The translations under genes were made by a program, and so were the position numbers. 64,000 nucleotides of DNA, from the NCBI RefSeq assembly GCF_000381045.1, contig NZ_KB905730.1, positions 62,001 to 126,000 on the forward strand. The letters run 5' to 3'. This DNA is from Thermus scotoductus DSM 8553. Lineage in GTDB: Bacteria; Deinococcota; Deinococci; Deinococcales; Thermaceae. Below the pieces are notes generated by a model. It made no database searches, had not been told where the DNA came from, and saw only the letters and a list, made by a program, of their open reading frames with translations. How positions within the stretch are numbered: position 1 is the first letter of the stretch; each line of letters begins with the position of its first letter. Below are positions 26,636 through 34,060 of the stretch, in pieces.

Positions 26636-28563
26636 GAATGCCTCCTTAGACCCAGTACCAGCAGAAGAAGGTGAAGCCCATAGGCCAGGATTAGGAAAGA
26701 GGGTCCCTGGCCCTTTAGGAGGGCTAAAAGCCCGTAGGCGGCAAAGAGGAGGAGCGCCAGGCCGAACCCACTGGAGAAGCCGAGGCTTCCGGGTACCAAG
26801 ACCCGCACCAGAAGGCCCCAGGCGGGGGGCACAGGCGTCCTCCTTCGCGGCAGCAGGAAGGTGAGGAGATGGTAGAGGAGAAGGAGCCAGAAGCCGGCGA
26901 AAACCCAGGGTCTTAGCCTTTCCGGGAGGGGGGTATCCAGCTGCATGAATCTCCGGAAGGGATCTTCCTGAAGGCGCACAAGCTCCACCTGGAGGAGGGT
27001 TAGGTAGAGGGTGCGCAGGGTGGGACCCGGCTCCCTGGCCCCCCAGGGATCCTGCCCCAGTTGGAGGGCTGTGCGGATGGGTCCCTCGAGGGGAGCCTGG
27101 CGGTAAGCCTGGGCCAAGGAGGCCTCATCCCCCCTGAGGGCCAGGGCGAAGGGTAAGGAGGCTTCCCGCAGGAGGCCTTGGGCCTCCTTGGGGGCCTCCG
27201 AAAGGAGGGCGTAGCCCAGAAGGGCCTTGACCTCGGGGGTGGGGGGCAGGGTACGGAGCCAGTCCTGGGCTTTTTGGGTACGGAGGGTGCCTTGGTCCAA
27301 GGGGGGGGCGAAAAGCTCTTTTCGCACCTGGGCGTCCAGTCCCTGAAGGAGGAAGCCCAGGCTGAGGGCTAGGAAGAGGGCCAGGGCCAACACCCGTTCC
27401 CCCAGGCTGGCGTAGGCCAGGTGAAGGTGCCGAAGGCGCAGGAGGGGGTGCCGCCAGAACCCGCCCAGGTAGCCACCGATGGGCCTCAGGTCCTTTAGCT
27501 GGGCGGGCAGGTAGTAGAGCAAGAGGTAGAGCATGAGGCCCAGGTAGGCCAGGCCCAGGGTCCAGAGGGCCATGGGAAGCAGGGAAAGCCTGGGGGGAAG
27601 CCAGGTGCGCAGGATCTTTCCCGCCTCGAAGAAGGTCAGAGCCTGGGCAGGGTGGCCTTGGGCCTCGAGGTATTGGGCAGTACCTTGGAAAAAAGCCAAG
27701 GAACCTGGGAAGAGAGGGGTGTAGCGGAGGAGGGCCTTGGCCAGGAGAAGGGCCTTTTCGGGGTCCTTCTCCTGCAGAAGGCGGGAGGCCTCCGCCATGC
27801 GGGCCACCCCCGGTTGGCCGAAGAAGAGTTCCGGCCTATGGCCCCGGGCCAGGAGGTCCTGGCCGTAGGCCTCGAGGTCCTCCGGGGTGAGGGTGGTGGG
27901 GTCCAGGGTCCAGTAGGCATAGTAGGGCCAGGGCTTTGGGGGGTTGAGAGCTTCCAGGAGGGAGCCCAGGACCTTTAGGTCCTCCTCCTTGCCTTCAAAG
28001 GGCACCCGGGGGAAGGGGATGGGCAGGACCCAGTCCCCCTCGAGGAGGGCTTCAGGGCCTGGCCTGAGGGCCAGGATGCGGGCCGGGGCAAAGTGGAAGG
28101 AGAAGGTTTTCTCCTTCGCGCTGGTTTCAACTACCAAAAGCCCCTGGGTCACGTACACCTTATCCCCTTGGACCAAAGGTCCCAGCCAACCCCCCGGGGG
28201 TAGGGGCAGGAGGCCCCAGGGGAGCTTGAGCCCTTCCCGGGTCAGCTCGGGGGTGGCGGGAGCCAGGGCGATGAAGCGGGCTTCCAGGGCACCGGCGGGC
28301 AGGGAAAGGCGGATGCGGTACTCCCCGGGGACCTTGGGGTGTAGCTCCAGCTGGAACCTTCCCTTCTGGGCCTCCACCTCCAAGGTTTCTTGTCCCTCGG
28401 GGCCCTCCAGCACCATGGGGAAGCGCCCCTCGGGCAGGTCCCGCCCCTCCAGGACCATGGACCTTCCCGCCTGGACTTCCTTCGGGACCACCAGGCTTTG
28501 GCCTAAAACCGGGAGTCCCAGGGCCAAGAGGAAGCCGATGGCCCGGGTCAGGAACGCGCGCAT
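26632..28563 (-). CDS. Large membrane protein of unknown function
   Basis: A 643-residue protein I do not recognise. A signal peptide (IGFLLALGLPVLGQ) is followed by an Ig-like beta domain (residues about 25-110, VPKEVQAGRSMVLEGRDLPE), a second beta-rich region, and TPR-like helices (residues about 250-330, LLQEKDPEKALLLAKALLRY). At least five membrane helices then follow, including LLPMALWTLGLAYLGLMLYL, LALALFLALSLGFLLQG, FAGFWLLLLYHLLTFLL and two at the C-terminus. The layout suggests an envelope protein that senses or assembles something outside. TAGAAT six bases before the ATG points to a leaderless message. Its end overlaps the aldolase start as ATGA. Confidence 0.75.
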   Translation of the reverse strand: MRAFLTRAIGFLLALGLPVLGQSLVVPKEVQAGRSMVLEGRDLPEGRFPMVLEGPEGQETLEVEAQKGRFQLELHPKVPGEYRIRLSLPAGALEARFIALAPATPELTREGLKLPWGLLPLPPGGWLGPLVQGDKVYVTQGLLVVETSAKEKTFSFHFAPARILALRPGPEALLEGDWVLPIPFPRVPFEGKEEDLKVLGSLLEALNPPKPWPYYAYWTLDPTTLTPEDLEAYGQDLLARGHRPELFFGQPGVARMAEASRLLQEKDPEKALLLAKALLRYTPLFPGSLAFFQGTAQYLEAQGHPAQALTFFEAGKILRTWLPPRLSLLPMALWTLGLAYLGLMLYLLLYYLPAQLKDLRPIGGYLGGFWRHPLLRLRHLHLAYASLGERVLALALFLALSLGFLLQGLDAQVRKELFAPPLDQGTLRTQKAQDWLRTLPPTPEVKALLGYALLSEAPKEAQGLLREASLPFALALRGDEASLAQAYRQAPLEGPIRTALQLGQDPWGAREPGPTLRTLYLTLLQVELVRLQEDPFRRFMQLDTPLPERLRPWVFAGFWLLLLYHLLTFLLPRRRTPVPPAWGLLVRVLVPGSLGFSSGFGLALLLFAAYGLLALLKGQGPSFLILAYGLHLLLLVLGLRRHS

Positions 28564-28580
28564 GGGGTTATTCTACAGGC
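28564..28580. promoter_or_regulatory. Shared -10 region of two divergent leaderless genes
   Basis: Only 17 bases separate two divergent ATGs. Plus strand: TATTCT (28569-28574), six bases, ATG at 28581. Minus strand: TAGAAT (28570-28575), six bases, ATG at 28563. The two -10 boxes occupy the same base pairs, so the two promoters must exclude each other. No good -35 is seen on either strand. Confidence 0.55.
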
Positions 28581-29243
28581 ATGGGTCTACTGGACATGAT
28601 CGGCCCGGTGATGGTGGGGCCTTCCTCCAGCCACACCGCCGGGGCTTGCCGCCTGGCCCTTCTGGCCCGGCACCTTTTGGGGGAAAGGCCTAGGCGGGTG
28701 GAGTTTGGCCTGCACGGCTCCTTTGCCAAGACGGGAAAGGGCCACGGCACCCACCTGGCCCTGGTGGCGGGGGTTTTGGGCTTTACCCCCGACGACGAAA
28801 GGCTTAAGGAAAGCCTTTCCCTGGCGGAGAAGGAAGGCCTCGAGGTGGCCTTCAAGGCAGTGGAGCTAGGGGATGTGCATCCCAACACCGTGCGCATGGT
28901 CCTGGAGGGGGAGAAGGAGCGCATCACCGTGACGGGAAGCTCCCTGGGAGGCGGGTTGGTGCGCATCTTTGACCTGGATGGCTTCGAGGTGCGCATCACC
29001 GGAGCCGCCCCCACCCTGGTGATCCGCAACGTGGACACCCCGGGGGTGGTGGCCCGGGTGGCCCGCATCCTGGCCGATGACGAGGTGAATATCGCCTACC
29101 TCACGGTGAGCCGCAAGAAGCGGGGCGGGGAGGCCATGATGAGCCTCGAGGTGGACCGTCCCCTTCCCGAGGTCCCCTTGAGGTACCTGGAGCACCTCTC
29201 CTACATCCTCTGGGTGCGGCAGATCCCCCCGGTTATGGACTAA
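28581..29243 (+). CDS. sdaAB: L-serine dehydratase, beta subunit
   Basis: A 220-residue beta subunit of the two-subunit, iron-sulphur L-serine dehydratase that converts serine to pyruvate and ammonia. The start MGLLDMIGPVMVGPSSSHTA carries the SSHTAG signature that binds substrate; a C-terminal ACT domain (LVIRNVDTPGVVARVARILA) is a likely regulatory amino-acid site. The alpha subunit, which carries the cluster cysteines, is not next to it and must be elsewhere. The ATG is preceded by a -10 box at leaderless spacing. Its stop overlaps that of the convergent histidine kinase. Confidence 0.93.
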   Translation: MGLLDMIGPVMVGPSSSHTAGACRLALLARHLLGERPRRVEFGLHGSFAKTGKGHGTHLALVAGVLGFTPDDERLKESLSLAEKEGLEVAFKAVELGDVHPNTVRMVLEGEKERITVTGSSLGGGLVRIFDLDGFEVRITGAAPTLVIRNVDTPGVVARVARILADDEVNIAYLTVSRKKRGGEAMMSLEVDRPLPEVPLRYLEHLSYILWVRQIPPVMD

Positions 29244-30223
29244 AGCTCCTTGGCCGAGGGGAGTTCCAGGCGCAAACACGCCCCGCCCAAGGGGGTTTTG
29301 CAGGTCAGAAGCCTCCCCCCGTGGGCCTCGGCCACCCGCTTGGCGGTGTAGAGGCCAAGCCCCGCGCTTCCCCGGTTCGGGCCTCCTTGGCGGAAGGGCT
29401 GGGCCAGGGCTTCCAGGGGCAGGGGAAGCCCTTCCCCGTCGTCCTCCACCTGCAAGGCCCCTTCCTCCACCCGGATGCGCACCTGGGTTTTGGCGTGCCG
29501 CAGGGCGTTGTCCAGAAGGTTGGCCAGGGCCCTTTCCAAAAGGAGCCGCTCCCCCCGGGCGAGACCCACCCCCTCCACCGTGAGGCCAAGCCCCCGCCTT
29601 CCCGCTTCCTCCCGGTAACGCAGAAGGAGATCCTCGGCCAAGGCCCTTAGGTTCAGGGTTTCCCGCTGGGGGGTGCGGGCCTCCAGGCGGGAGAGGGCCA
29701 GGAGGTTTTCCACGAGAAGGTGGGCCTGGAAGAGCTCCCCCCTCAAGGCCAGAAGGAGTTCCACCCGCTTCTCCCGTCCCAGGTGGTCCGCCCTTTCCAG
29801 GTACTCCAGGGCCCGGATGGCGGAAAGCAGGGGGGTTTTCAGGTCGTGGGCCAGGGCCCCGTAGAAGGCTTCCCGGGCCTCCATAAGGCGCTGGAGGCGT
29901 TGAAGAAGCTCCCCGAAGCGGGCGCGGAGCAGGGCGATCTCCATGGGGGGAGGCTCCTTGGGGGCGGGTAGCCTGAGCGCGTTCACCGGGCCCTCCTTGA
30001 CGGAGAGGTAGGCCAGGGCGCGGGTGAGCTCCTCGAGGGGCCTGAGGAGGCTTCGGGCCAGGAAGTACCCCACCGCCCCAGAAACCAGGGCGATGAGAAG
30101 AAGCCAAAGCACCAAGGGCAGCCAGGGACCCTCCCCCATGAGGCCCAGGGTGAGGGCCAGGACCAGGTTGGGCAGAAAAGCCAGAAGGGCGATAACCAGG
30201 GCGAGCCTTGCCCTAAGACTCAT
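29240..30223 (-). CDS. Orphan sensor histidine kinase
   Basis: A 327-residue membrane sensor kinase. Two membrane helices ([20 protein letters not shown] and [20 protein letters not shown]) are separated by only a few residues, so there is almost no external sensor. They are followed by a HAMP-like linker ([17 protein letters not shown]), the H-box [20 protein letters not shown], the N-box [16 protein letters not shown]1 VEDDGEGLP and G2 [19 protein letters not shown]. The ATG lies inside the end of lepA (11-base overlap). No response regulator is adjacent, so its partner is elsewhere. A signal within the membrane is the likely input. Confidence 0.9.
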   Translation of the reverse strand: MSLRARLALVIALLAFLPNLVLALTLGLMGEGPWLPLVLWLLLIALVSGAVGYFLARSLLRPLEELTRALAYLSVKEGPVNALRLPAPKEPPPMEIALLRARFGELLQRLQRLMEAREAFYGALAHDLKTPLLSAIRALEYLERADHLGREKRVELLLALRGELFQAHLLVENLLALSRLEARTPQRETLNLRALAEDLLLRYREEAGRRGLGLTVEGVGLARGERLLLERALANLLDNALRHAKTQVRIRVEEGALQVEDDGEGLPLPLEALAQPFRQGGPNRGSAGLGLYTAKRVAEAHGGRLLTCKTPLGGACLRLELPSAKEL

Positions 30224-32039
30224 CCCGCCCCGCCGAGAGCACCGCCAGGAAGGCCTCCTGGGGCACCTCCACCTTGCCGATGGCCTTGAGCCGCTTCTTC
30301 CCCTCCTTTTGCTTTTCCAGAAGCTTCTTCTTCCGGGTTACATCCCCGCCGTAGCACTTGGCCAGCACATCCTTGCGCAGGGCCTTCACCGTGGCCCGGG
30401 CGATGATCTTGCCCCCGATGGCCGCCTGGATGGGCACCTCAAAAAGCTGACGGGGGATGACCTCCGCCAGCTTGTCCACGATGGCCCGGGCCATGGCGTA
30501 GGCCTTGTCCCGGTGGGCGATGAAGGTGAGGGCGTCCACGGGCTCCCCGTGCACCAGCACGTTGACCTTGACTAGGTCCCCAGGCTGGTAACCGATCTGC
30601 TCGTAGTCCATGGAGGCGTAGCCCCGGGAAAGGCTTTTCAGGCGGTCGTGGAAGTCGTAGAGGATCTCGGCAAAGGGCACCTCGTAGACCAGCTCTACCC
30701 GCTTGGTTTCCCCGGGAAGGTAGGTCATGTTCACCAGACGGCCCCGTTTTTCCTGGACGAGTTGCATGATGGCCCCCACGTATTCCTCGGGGGTAAAGAC
30801 GGTGAGCTTCACGTAGGGCTCGAGGATCTCCTCGATCTTTGTGGGGTCGGGGAGGTCGGCGGGGTTTAGCACCTCCACCTCTTCCCCGTTTTTCAGGCGC
30901 ACCCTGTAGACCACGCTGGGGGCGGTGGCGATGAGCTCCAGGCCGAACTCCCGCTCCAGGCGCTCCTGCACGATTTCCGCATGGAGAAGCCCCAGGAAGC
31001 CGCAGCGGAAACCGAAGCCCAAGGCGGTGGAGGTTTCCGGTTCAAAGGAAAGGGCGGCGTCGTTGAGCTTGAGCTTTTCCAGGGCATCCCTGAGCCTTCC
31101 GTAGTCCCCGGAGTCCACGGGGTAGAGGCCGGCGAAGACCACGGGTTTGGCGGGGCGGAAGCCGGGGTAGGGGGCGTCGGTGGGCCTATGGGCATGGGTG
31201 ATGGTATCCCCCACCTGCACGTCGTGGATGTCCCGGATGGCGGCCACCAGCCAGCCCACCTCCCCGGCGGTGAGCTCCTCCACGGGGATGAGCCCCTGGG
31301 GGGTGAAGATCCCCACCTTGTCCACGGTGAACTCCTTGCCGGTGGAGTAGATGCGAATCCGGTCCCCCGGGCGCACCCGGCCCTCAAAGAGGCGGAGGTA
31401 GGGGATGACCCCCTGGTAGGCGTCGTAAAGGGAGTCGAAGATGAGGGCCTTAAGGGGAGCTTCCGGGTCGCCCTTGGGGGGTGGGATGCGCTTTACGATG
31501 GCCTCGAGGATCTCCCCCACGCCTTCCCCCGTCTTCCCCGAGGCGAAGATGGCCTCGTCGGCGGGAAGGCCCAGCACCTCCTCCACCTCGAGGGCTACCT
31601 CCAGGGGCCTGGCGTTGGGAAGGTCGATCTTGTTGATGACGGGGATCATCACATGGCCGTGTTCCAGGGCCATGTAGAACTTGGCCAGGGTTTCCGCCTC
31701 CACTCCTTGGCTGGCGTCCACCACCAGAAGGACTCCTTCCACTGCCGCCAAGGCCCGGGATACCTCGTAGGTGAAGTCCACGTGGCCCGGGGTGTCGATC
31801 AGGTTGAAGATATAGGTTTCCCCGTCCTTGGCCCGGTACTCCACCCGCACGGCGCTGGCCTTGATGGTGATGCCCCGCTCGCGCTCCAGCTCCAGGGAGT
31901 CCAGAAACTGCTCCCGCATCTCCCGCTCGCTCACCGCATGGGTCAGCTGCAGGATGCGGTCGGCCAGGGTGGACTTCCCGTGGTCCACATGGGCGATGAT
32001 GGAGAAGTTGCGGATGCGCTTGTCATCCATCCTTCCCAT
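30213..32039 (-). CDS. lepA: Elongation factor 4 (LepA), back-translocating GTPase
   Basis: About 608 residues. The GTPase domain shows [20 protein letters not shown] (G1), [13 protein letters not shown] (G3) and [10 protein letters not shown] (G4), then the EF-G-like domains, and the LepA-specific C-terminal domain ends [19 protein letters not shown]. LepA acts on stalled or mistranslocated ribosomes and in 30S assembly. The start is uncertain: ATG at 32039 (MGRMDDKR) and at 32030 (MDDKR) both fit, and neither has ideally placed SD. Downstream it is overlapped by the histidine kinase gene; upstream lies the remnant region. Confidence 0.93.
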   Translation of the reverse strand: MGRMDDKRIRNFSIIAHVDHGKSTLADRILQLTHAVSEREMREQFLDSLELERERGITIKASAVRVEYRAKDGETYIFNLIDTPGHVDFTYEVSRALAAVEGVLLVVDASQGVEAETLAKFYMALEHGHVMIPVINKIDLPNARPLEVALEVEEVLGLPADEAIFASGKTGEGVGEILEAIVKRIPPPKGDPEAPLKALIFDSLYDAYQGVIPYLRLFEGRVRPGDRIRIYSTGKEFTVDKVGIFTPQGLIPVEELTAGEVGWLVAAIRDIHDVQVGDTITHAHRPTDAPYPGFRPAKPVVFAGLYPVDSGDYGRLRDALEKLKLNDAALSFEPETSTALGFGFRCGFLGLLHAEIVQERLEREFGLELIATAPSVVYRVRLKNGEEVEVLNPADLPDPTKIEEILEPYVKLTVFTPEEYVGAIMQLVQEKRGRLVNMTYLPGETKRVELVYEVPFAEILYDFHDRLKSLSRGYASMDYEQIGYQPGDLVKVNVLVHGEPVDALTFIAHRDKAYAMARAIVDKLAEVIPRQLFEVPIQAAIGGKIIARATVKALRKDVLAKCYGGDVTRKKKLLEKQKEGKKRLKAIGKVEVPQEAFLAVLSAGRDES

Positions 32040-32105
32040 CGTCCAGGGTGGAGGGGGCAAAGTCAAGCTCGCCTGGTGGTTTGGACGGTCCGGGTAGAAT
32101 GCGGC

Positions 32106-33023
32106 ATGTCCCGGGGGGATGTGGTCACGGGTTGTGTGACCCAAACCGGGGAACAGGGGGCCAACATAGGACGGCTTGCCGTCCTCCTTTCCCGCCTACC
32201 CCAGGAGGTTCCCGCGGTAAGCCTGAACCGCATGTGCGGCTCCAGCCAGCAGGCTGTGCACTTCGCCGCCCAGGCCATCGCTGCCGGCGACCTGGACTTT
32301 GCCATTGCCGGCGGGGTGGAGAGCATGACCCGATCCCCCATGTTCTCCGATATCGGGGGAGGCTTCCACACCTTGAATCCGGCGCTTTTTCAGCGGTACG
32401 AGCTCGTCCACCAAGGGGAAAGCGCGGAGCGCATCGCAAAGAAGTATGGCCTCTGCCGGGAGGAGCTGGACGAGTGGGGCTATCTCTCCCACAGGCGGGC
32501 GGCCCGGGCCATCCAGGAGGGGCGCTTCCGTAGCCAGATCCTTCCCCTGGAGGGGGTGGATGGGGAGGGAAGGCCCTTCCTGCTGGACCGCGACGAAGGG
32601 GTGCGTTTCGACGTGGACTACGAGCAGATGCTGGCCTTGAAGCCCGTCTTCCGGGAGGACGGGGTGGTGACCGCCGGCAACTCCAGCCAGGTTTCCGACG
32701 GGGCGGCGGCCCTGCTCCTGGGGGATAGGGAAAAGGCCTTGGCCTTGGGCCTCCGCCCCCGGGCCCGTTTCCTTGCCCGGGTGGTGGTGGCGGGGGATCC
32801 CACCCTGCAACTATTGGAGGTGATCCCCGCCACCAAAAAGGCCCTGGAGAAGGCGGGGCTTTCCCTTAGGGACCTGGACGTCATCGAGATCAACGAGGCC
32901 TTCGCCAGCGTGGTTCTGGCCTTCCTGCGGGAGTTTGGCCCGCAAGGTTCTGGGGCGCGAAGGCCCCCACGACCTGGAAGGTTTCCGCAAGGTGGTGGAG
33001 GTGAACCTTATCGGCACCTTTAA
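32106..33023 (+). pseudogene. Thiolase fragment, truncated at both ends
   Basis: The central part of an acetyl-CoA acyltransferase. Homology begins at [20 protein letters not shown], about residue 50 of a normal thiolase, so the N-terminal start is missing. It continues through the active-site cysteine in LNRMCGSSQQAVHFAAQAIA, GGVESMTRSP and GNSSQVSDGAAALLLGD, to [19 protein letters not shown] near 32937. There it stops: the C-terminal active-site His and Cys motifs are gone and the frame runs into unrelated SDR sequence until a stop at 33023. An ATG (32106) five bases after TAGAAT could express it, but no active enzyme is possible. Confidence 0.85.
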
Positions 33024-33432
33024 CGTCTTGCGCCTTGCGGCTTGGGCCATGCGGGAGAACCCTCCCGATGCCGAGGGGCAGCGGGGGGTGGTGGTGAACA
33101 CCGCCAGCGTGGCGGCTTTTGAGGGCCAGGTGGGCCAGGCGGCCTACGCGGCCAGCAAGGGGGGCGTGGTGGGCCTCACCCTCCCCGTGGCCCGGGAGCT
33201 TGCGGACTGGGGCATCCGGGTGGTGACCATCGCCCCGGGCCTCTTCGATACCCCCCTCCTTCAGGGGCTTCCTGAAAAGGCCAAGGCCTCGCTGGCCGAA
33301 CAGGTGCCCTTTCCCAGGCGCCTGGGCCGGCCGGAGGAGTACGCCCTATTGGTCCTCCACATCCTGGAAAACCCCATGCTGAACGGGGAGGTGATCCGCC
33401 TGGATGGCGCCTTGCGCATGGCCCCCAGGTAG
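32938..33432 (+). pseudogene. Type-2 3-hydroxyacyl-CoA dehydrogenase (SDR) fragment
   Basis: The C-terminal two thirds of a short-chain dehydrogenase of the HSD10/type-2 HADH kind: [40 protein letters not shown] with the catalytic Ser, Tyr and AASKGG Lys, [18 protein letters not shown] and the natural end [20 protein letters not shown]. The first 90 or so residues, including the NAD-binding TGxxxGxG motif, are missing and are replaced by the thiolase fragment in another frame. It catalysed the third step of beta-oxidation; this remnant cannot bind NAD. The junction is near 32937-32945. Confidence 0.85.
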
Positions 33433-33763
33433 GGTTCTGGATCTCACCCGGCTTCTTCCCGGGCCCTTGGCGGGCAAGCTCCTTGCGGATCTGGGCTTTC
33501 CCGTCCTCAAGGTGGAGCCCCCTCGAGGGGACCCCCTCAGGGACTGGGCCCTGGAGGCCTACCGCTTCTTGAACGGGAAAAAGGAGATCCTGACCCTGGA
33601 CCTGAAGAGGAGGGAGGATCGGGAACGTTTCCTGGTCTTGGTTCCCGAGGCCGCCATCCTCCTCGAGGCCAACCGCCCCGGGGTCATGGAGCGGTTGGGC
33701 CTCGGGCCTGAGGTGCTCCTGGGGATCAACCCCCGCTTGGTCTATGCCCGGCTTCGGGGCTAG
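33404..33763 (+). pseudogene. CaiB/BaiF CoA-transferase, N-terminal fragment
   Basis: About 119 residues of a class III CoA-transferase or alpha-methylacyl-CoA racemase: RVLDLTRLLPGPLAGKLLAD, LKVEPPRGDPLRDW, NGKKEILTLDLKRREDRERF and LGPEVLLGINPRLVYARLRG. Normal family members have 350-400 residues and the catalytic Asp comes later, so the fragment is inactive. It overlaps the SDR end by 29 bases, probably as in the original operon. The TAG at 33761-33763 belongs to the junction with an inverted gene, not to the original transferase. Confidence 0.8.
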
Positions 33764-34035
33764 CGGGCGGTCCAGCCCAGGTCGATGGGGAAGACGGCCC
33801 CGGTGATGGCCGCGGCCTTTTCCGAGGCCAGGAAGAGGGCCAAGGCCGCCACCTCCTCGGGTTCGATGAGGCGCTTGATGGCCGCTTGGGCTAGGAAGAC
33901 CTTTTCCACCACCTCGCTTTCAGGGAGGGAAAGGGTGCGGGCTTGGTCGGCAATCTGGTTCTCCACCAGGGGGGTGCGCACGTAGGCGGGGGCGATGGCG
34001 TTCACGGTGATGCCATAGGGACCCGCCTCGAGGCT
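33760..34035 (-). pseudogene. 3-hydroxybutyrate dehydrogenase-like SDR, C-terminal fragment
   Basis: The last 90 or so residues of an SDR on the opposite strand: [60 protein letters not shown] and the family ending IDLGWTAR. The PYGITVNAI and [10 protein letters not shown] segments fit 3-hydroxybutyrate dehydrogenases. The Rossmann half and the catalytic Ser-Tyr-Lys are missing. The upstream junction lies near 34020-34040, where the sequence turns into the start of the large regulator; the downstream stop overlaps the end of the CoA-transferase fragment. Confidence 0.8.
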
Positions 34036-34060
34036 CCTGCCCCCTCGCACGGCCAAGGAG

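Noticed and set aside
30981-33023. A 680-codon forward reading frame
   Set aside because: Its first 375 codons are antisense to lepA and of low-complexity composition; only the last 305 codons (from 32106) are thiolase.
32106-33432. A natural thiolase-dehydrogenase fusion protein
   Set aside because: The two parts are in different frames and each lacks essential ends, so this is a deletion scar, not a bifunctional enzyme.
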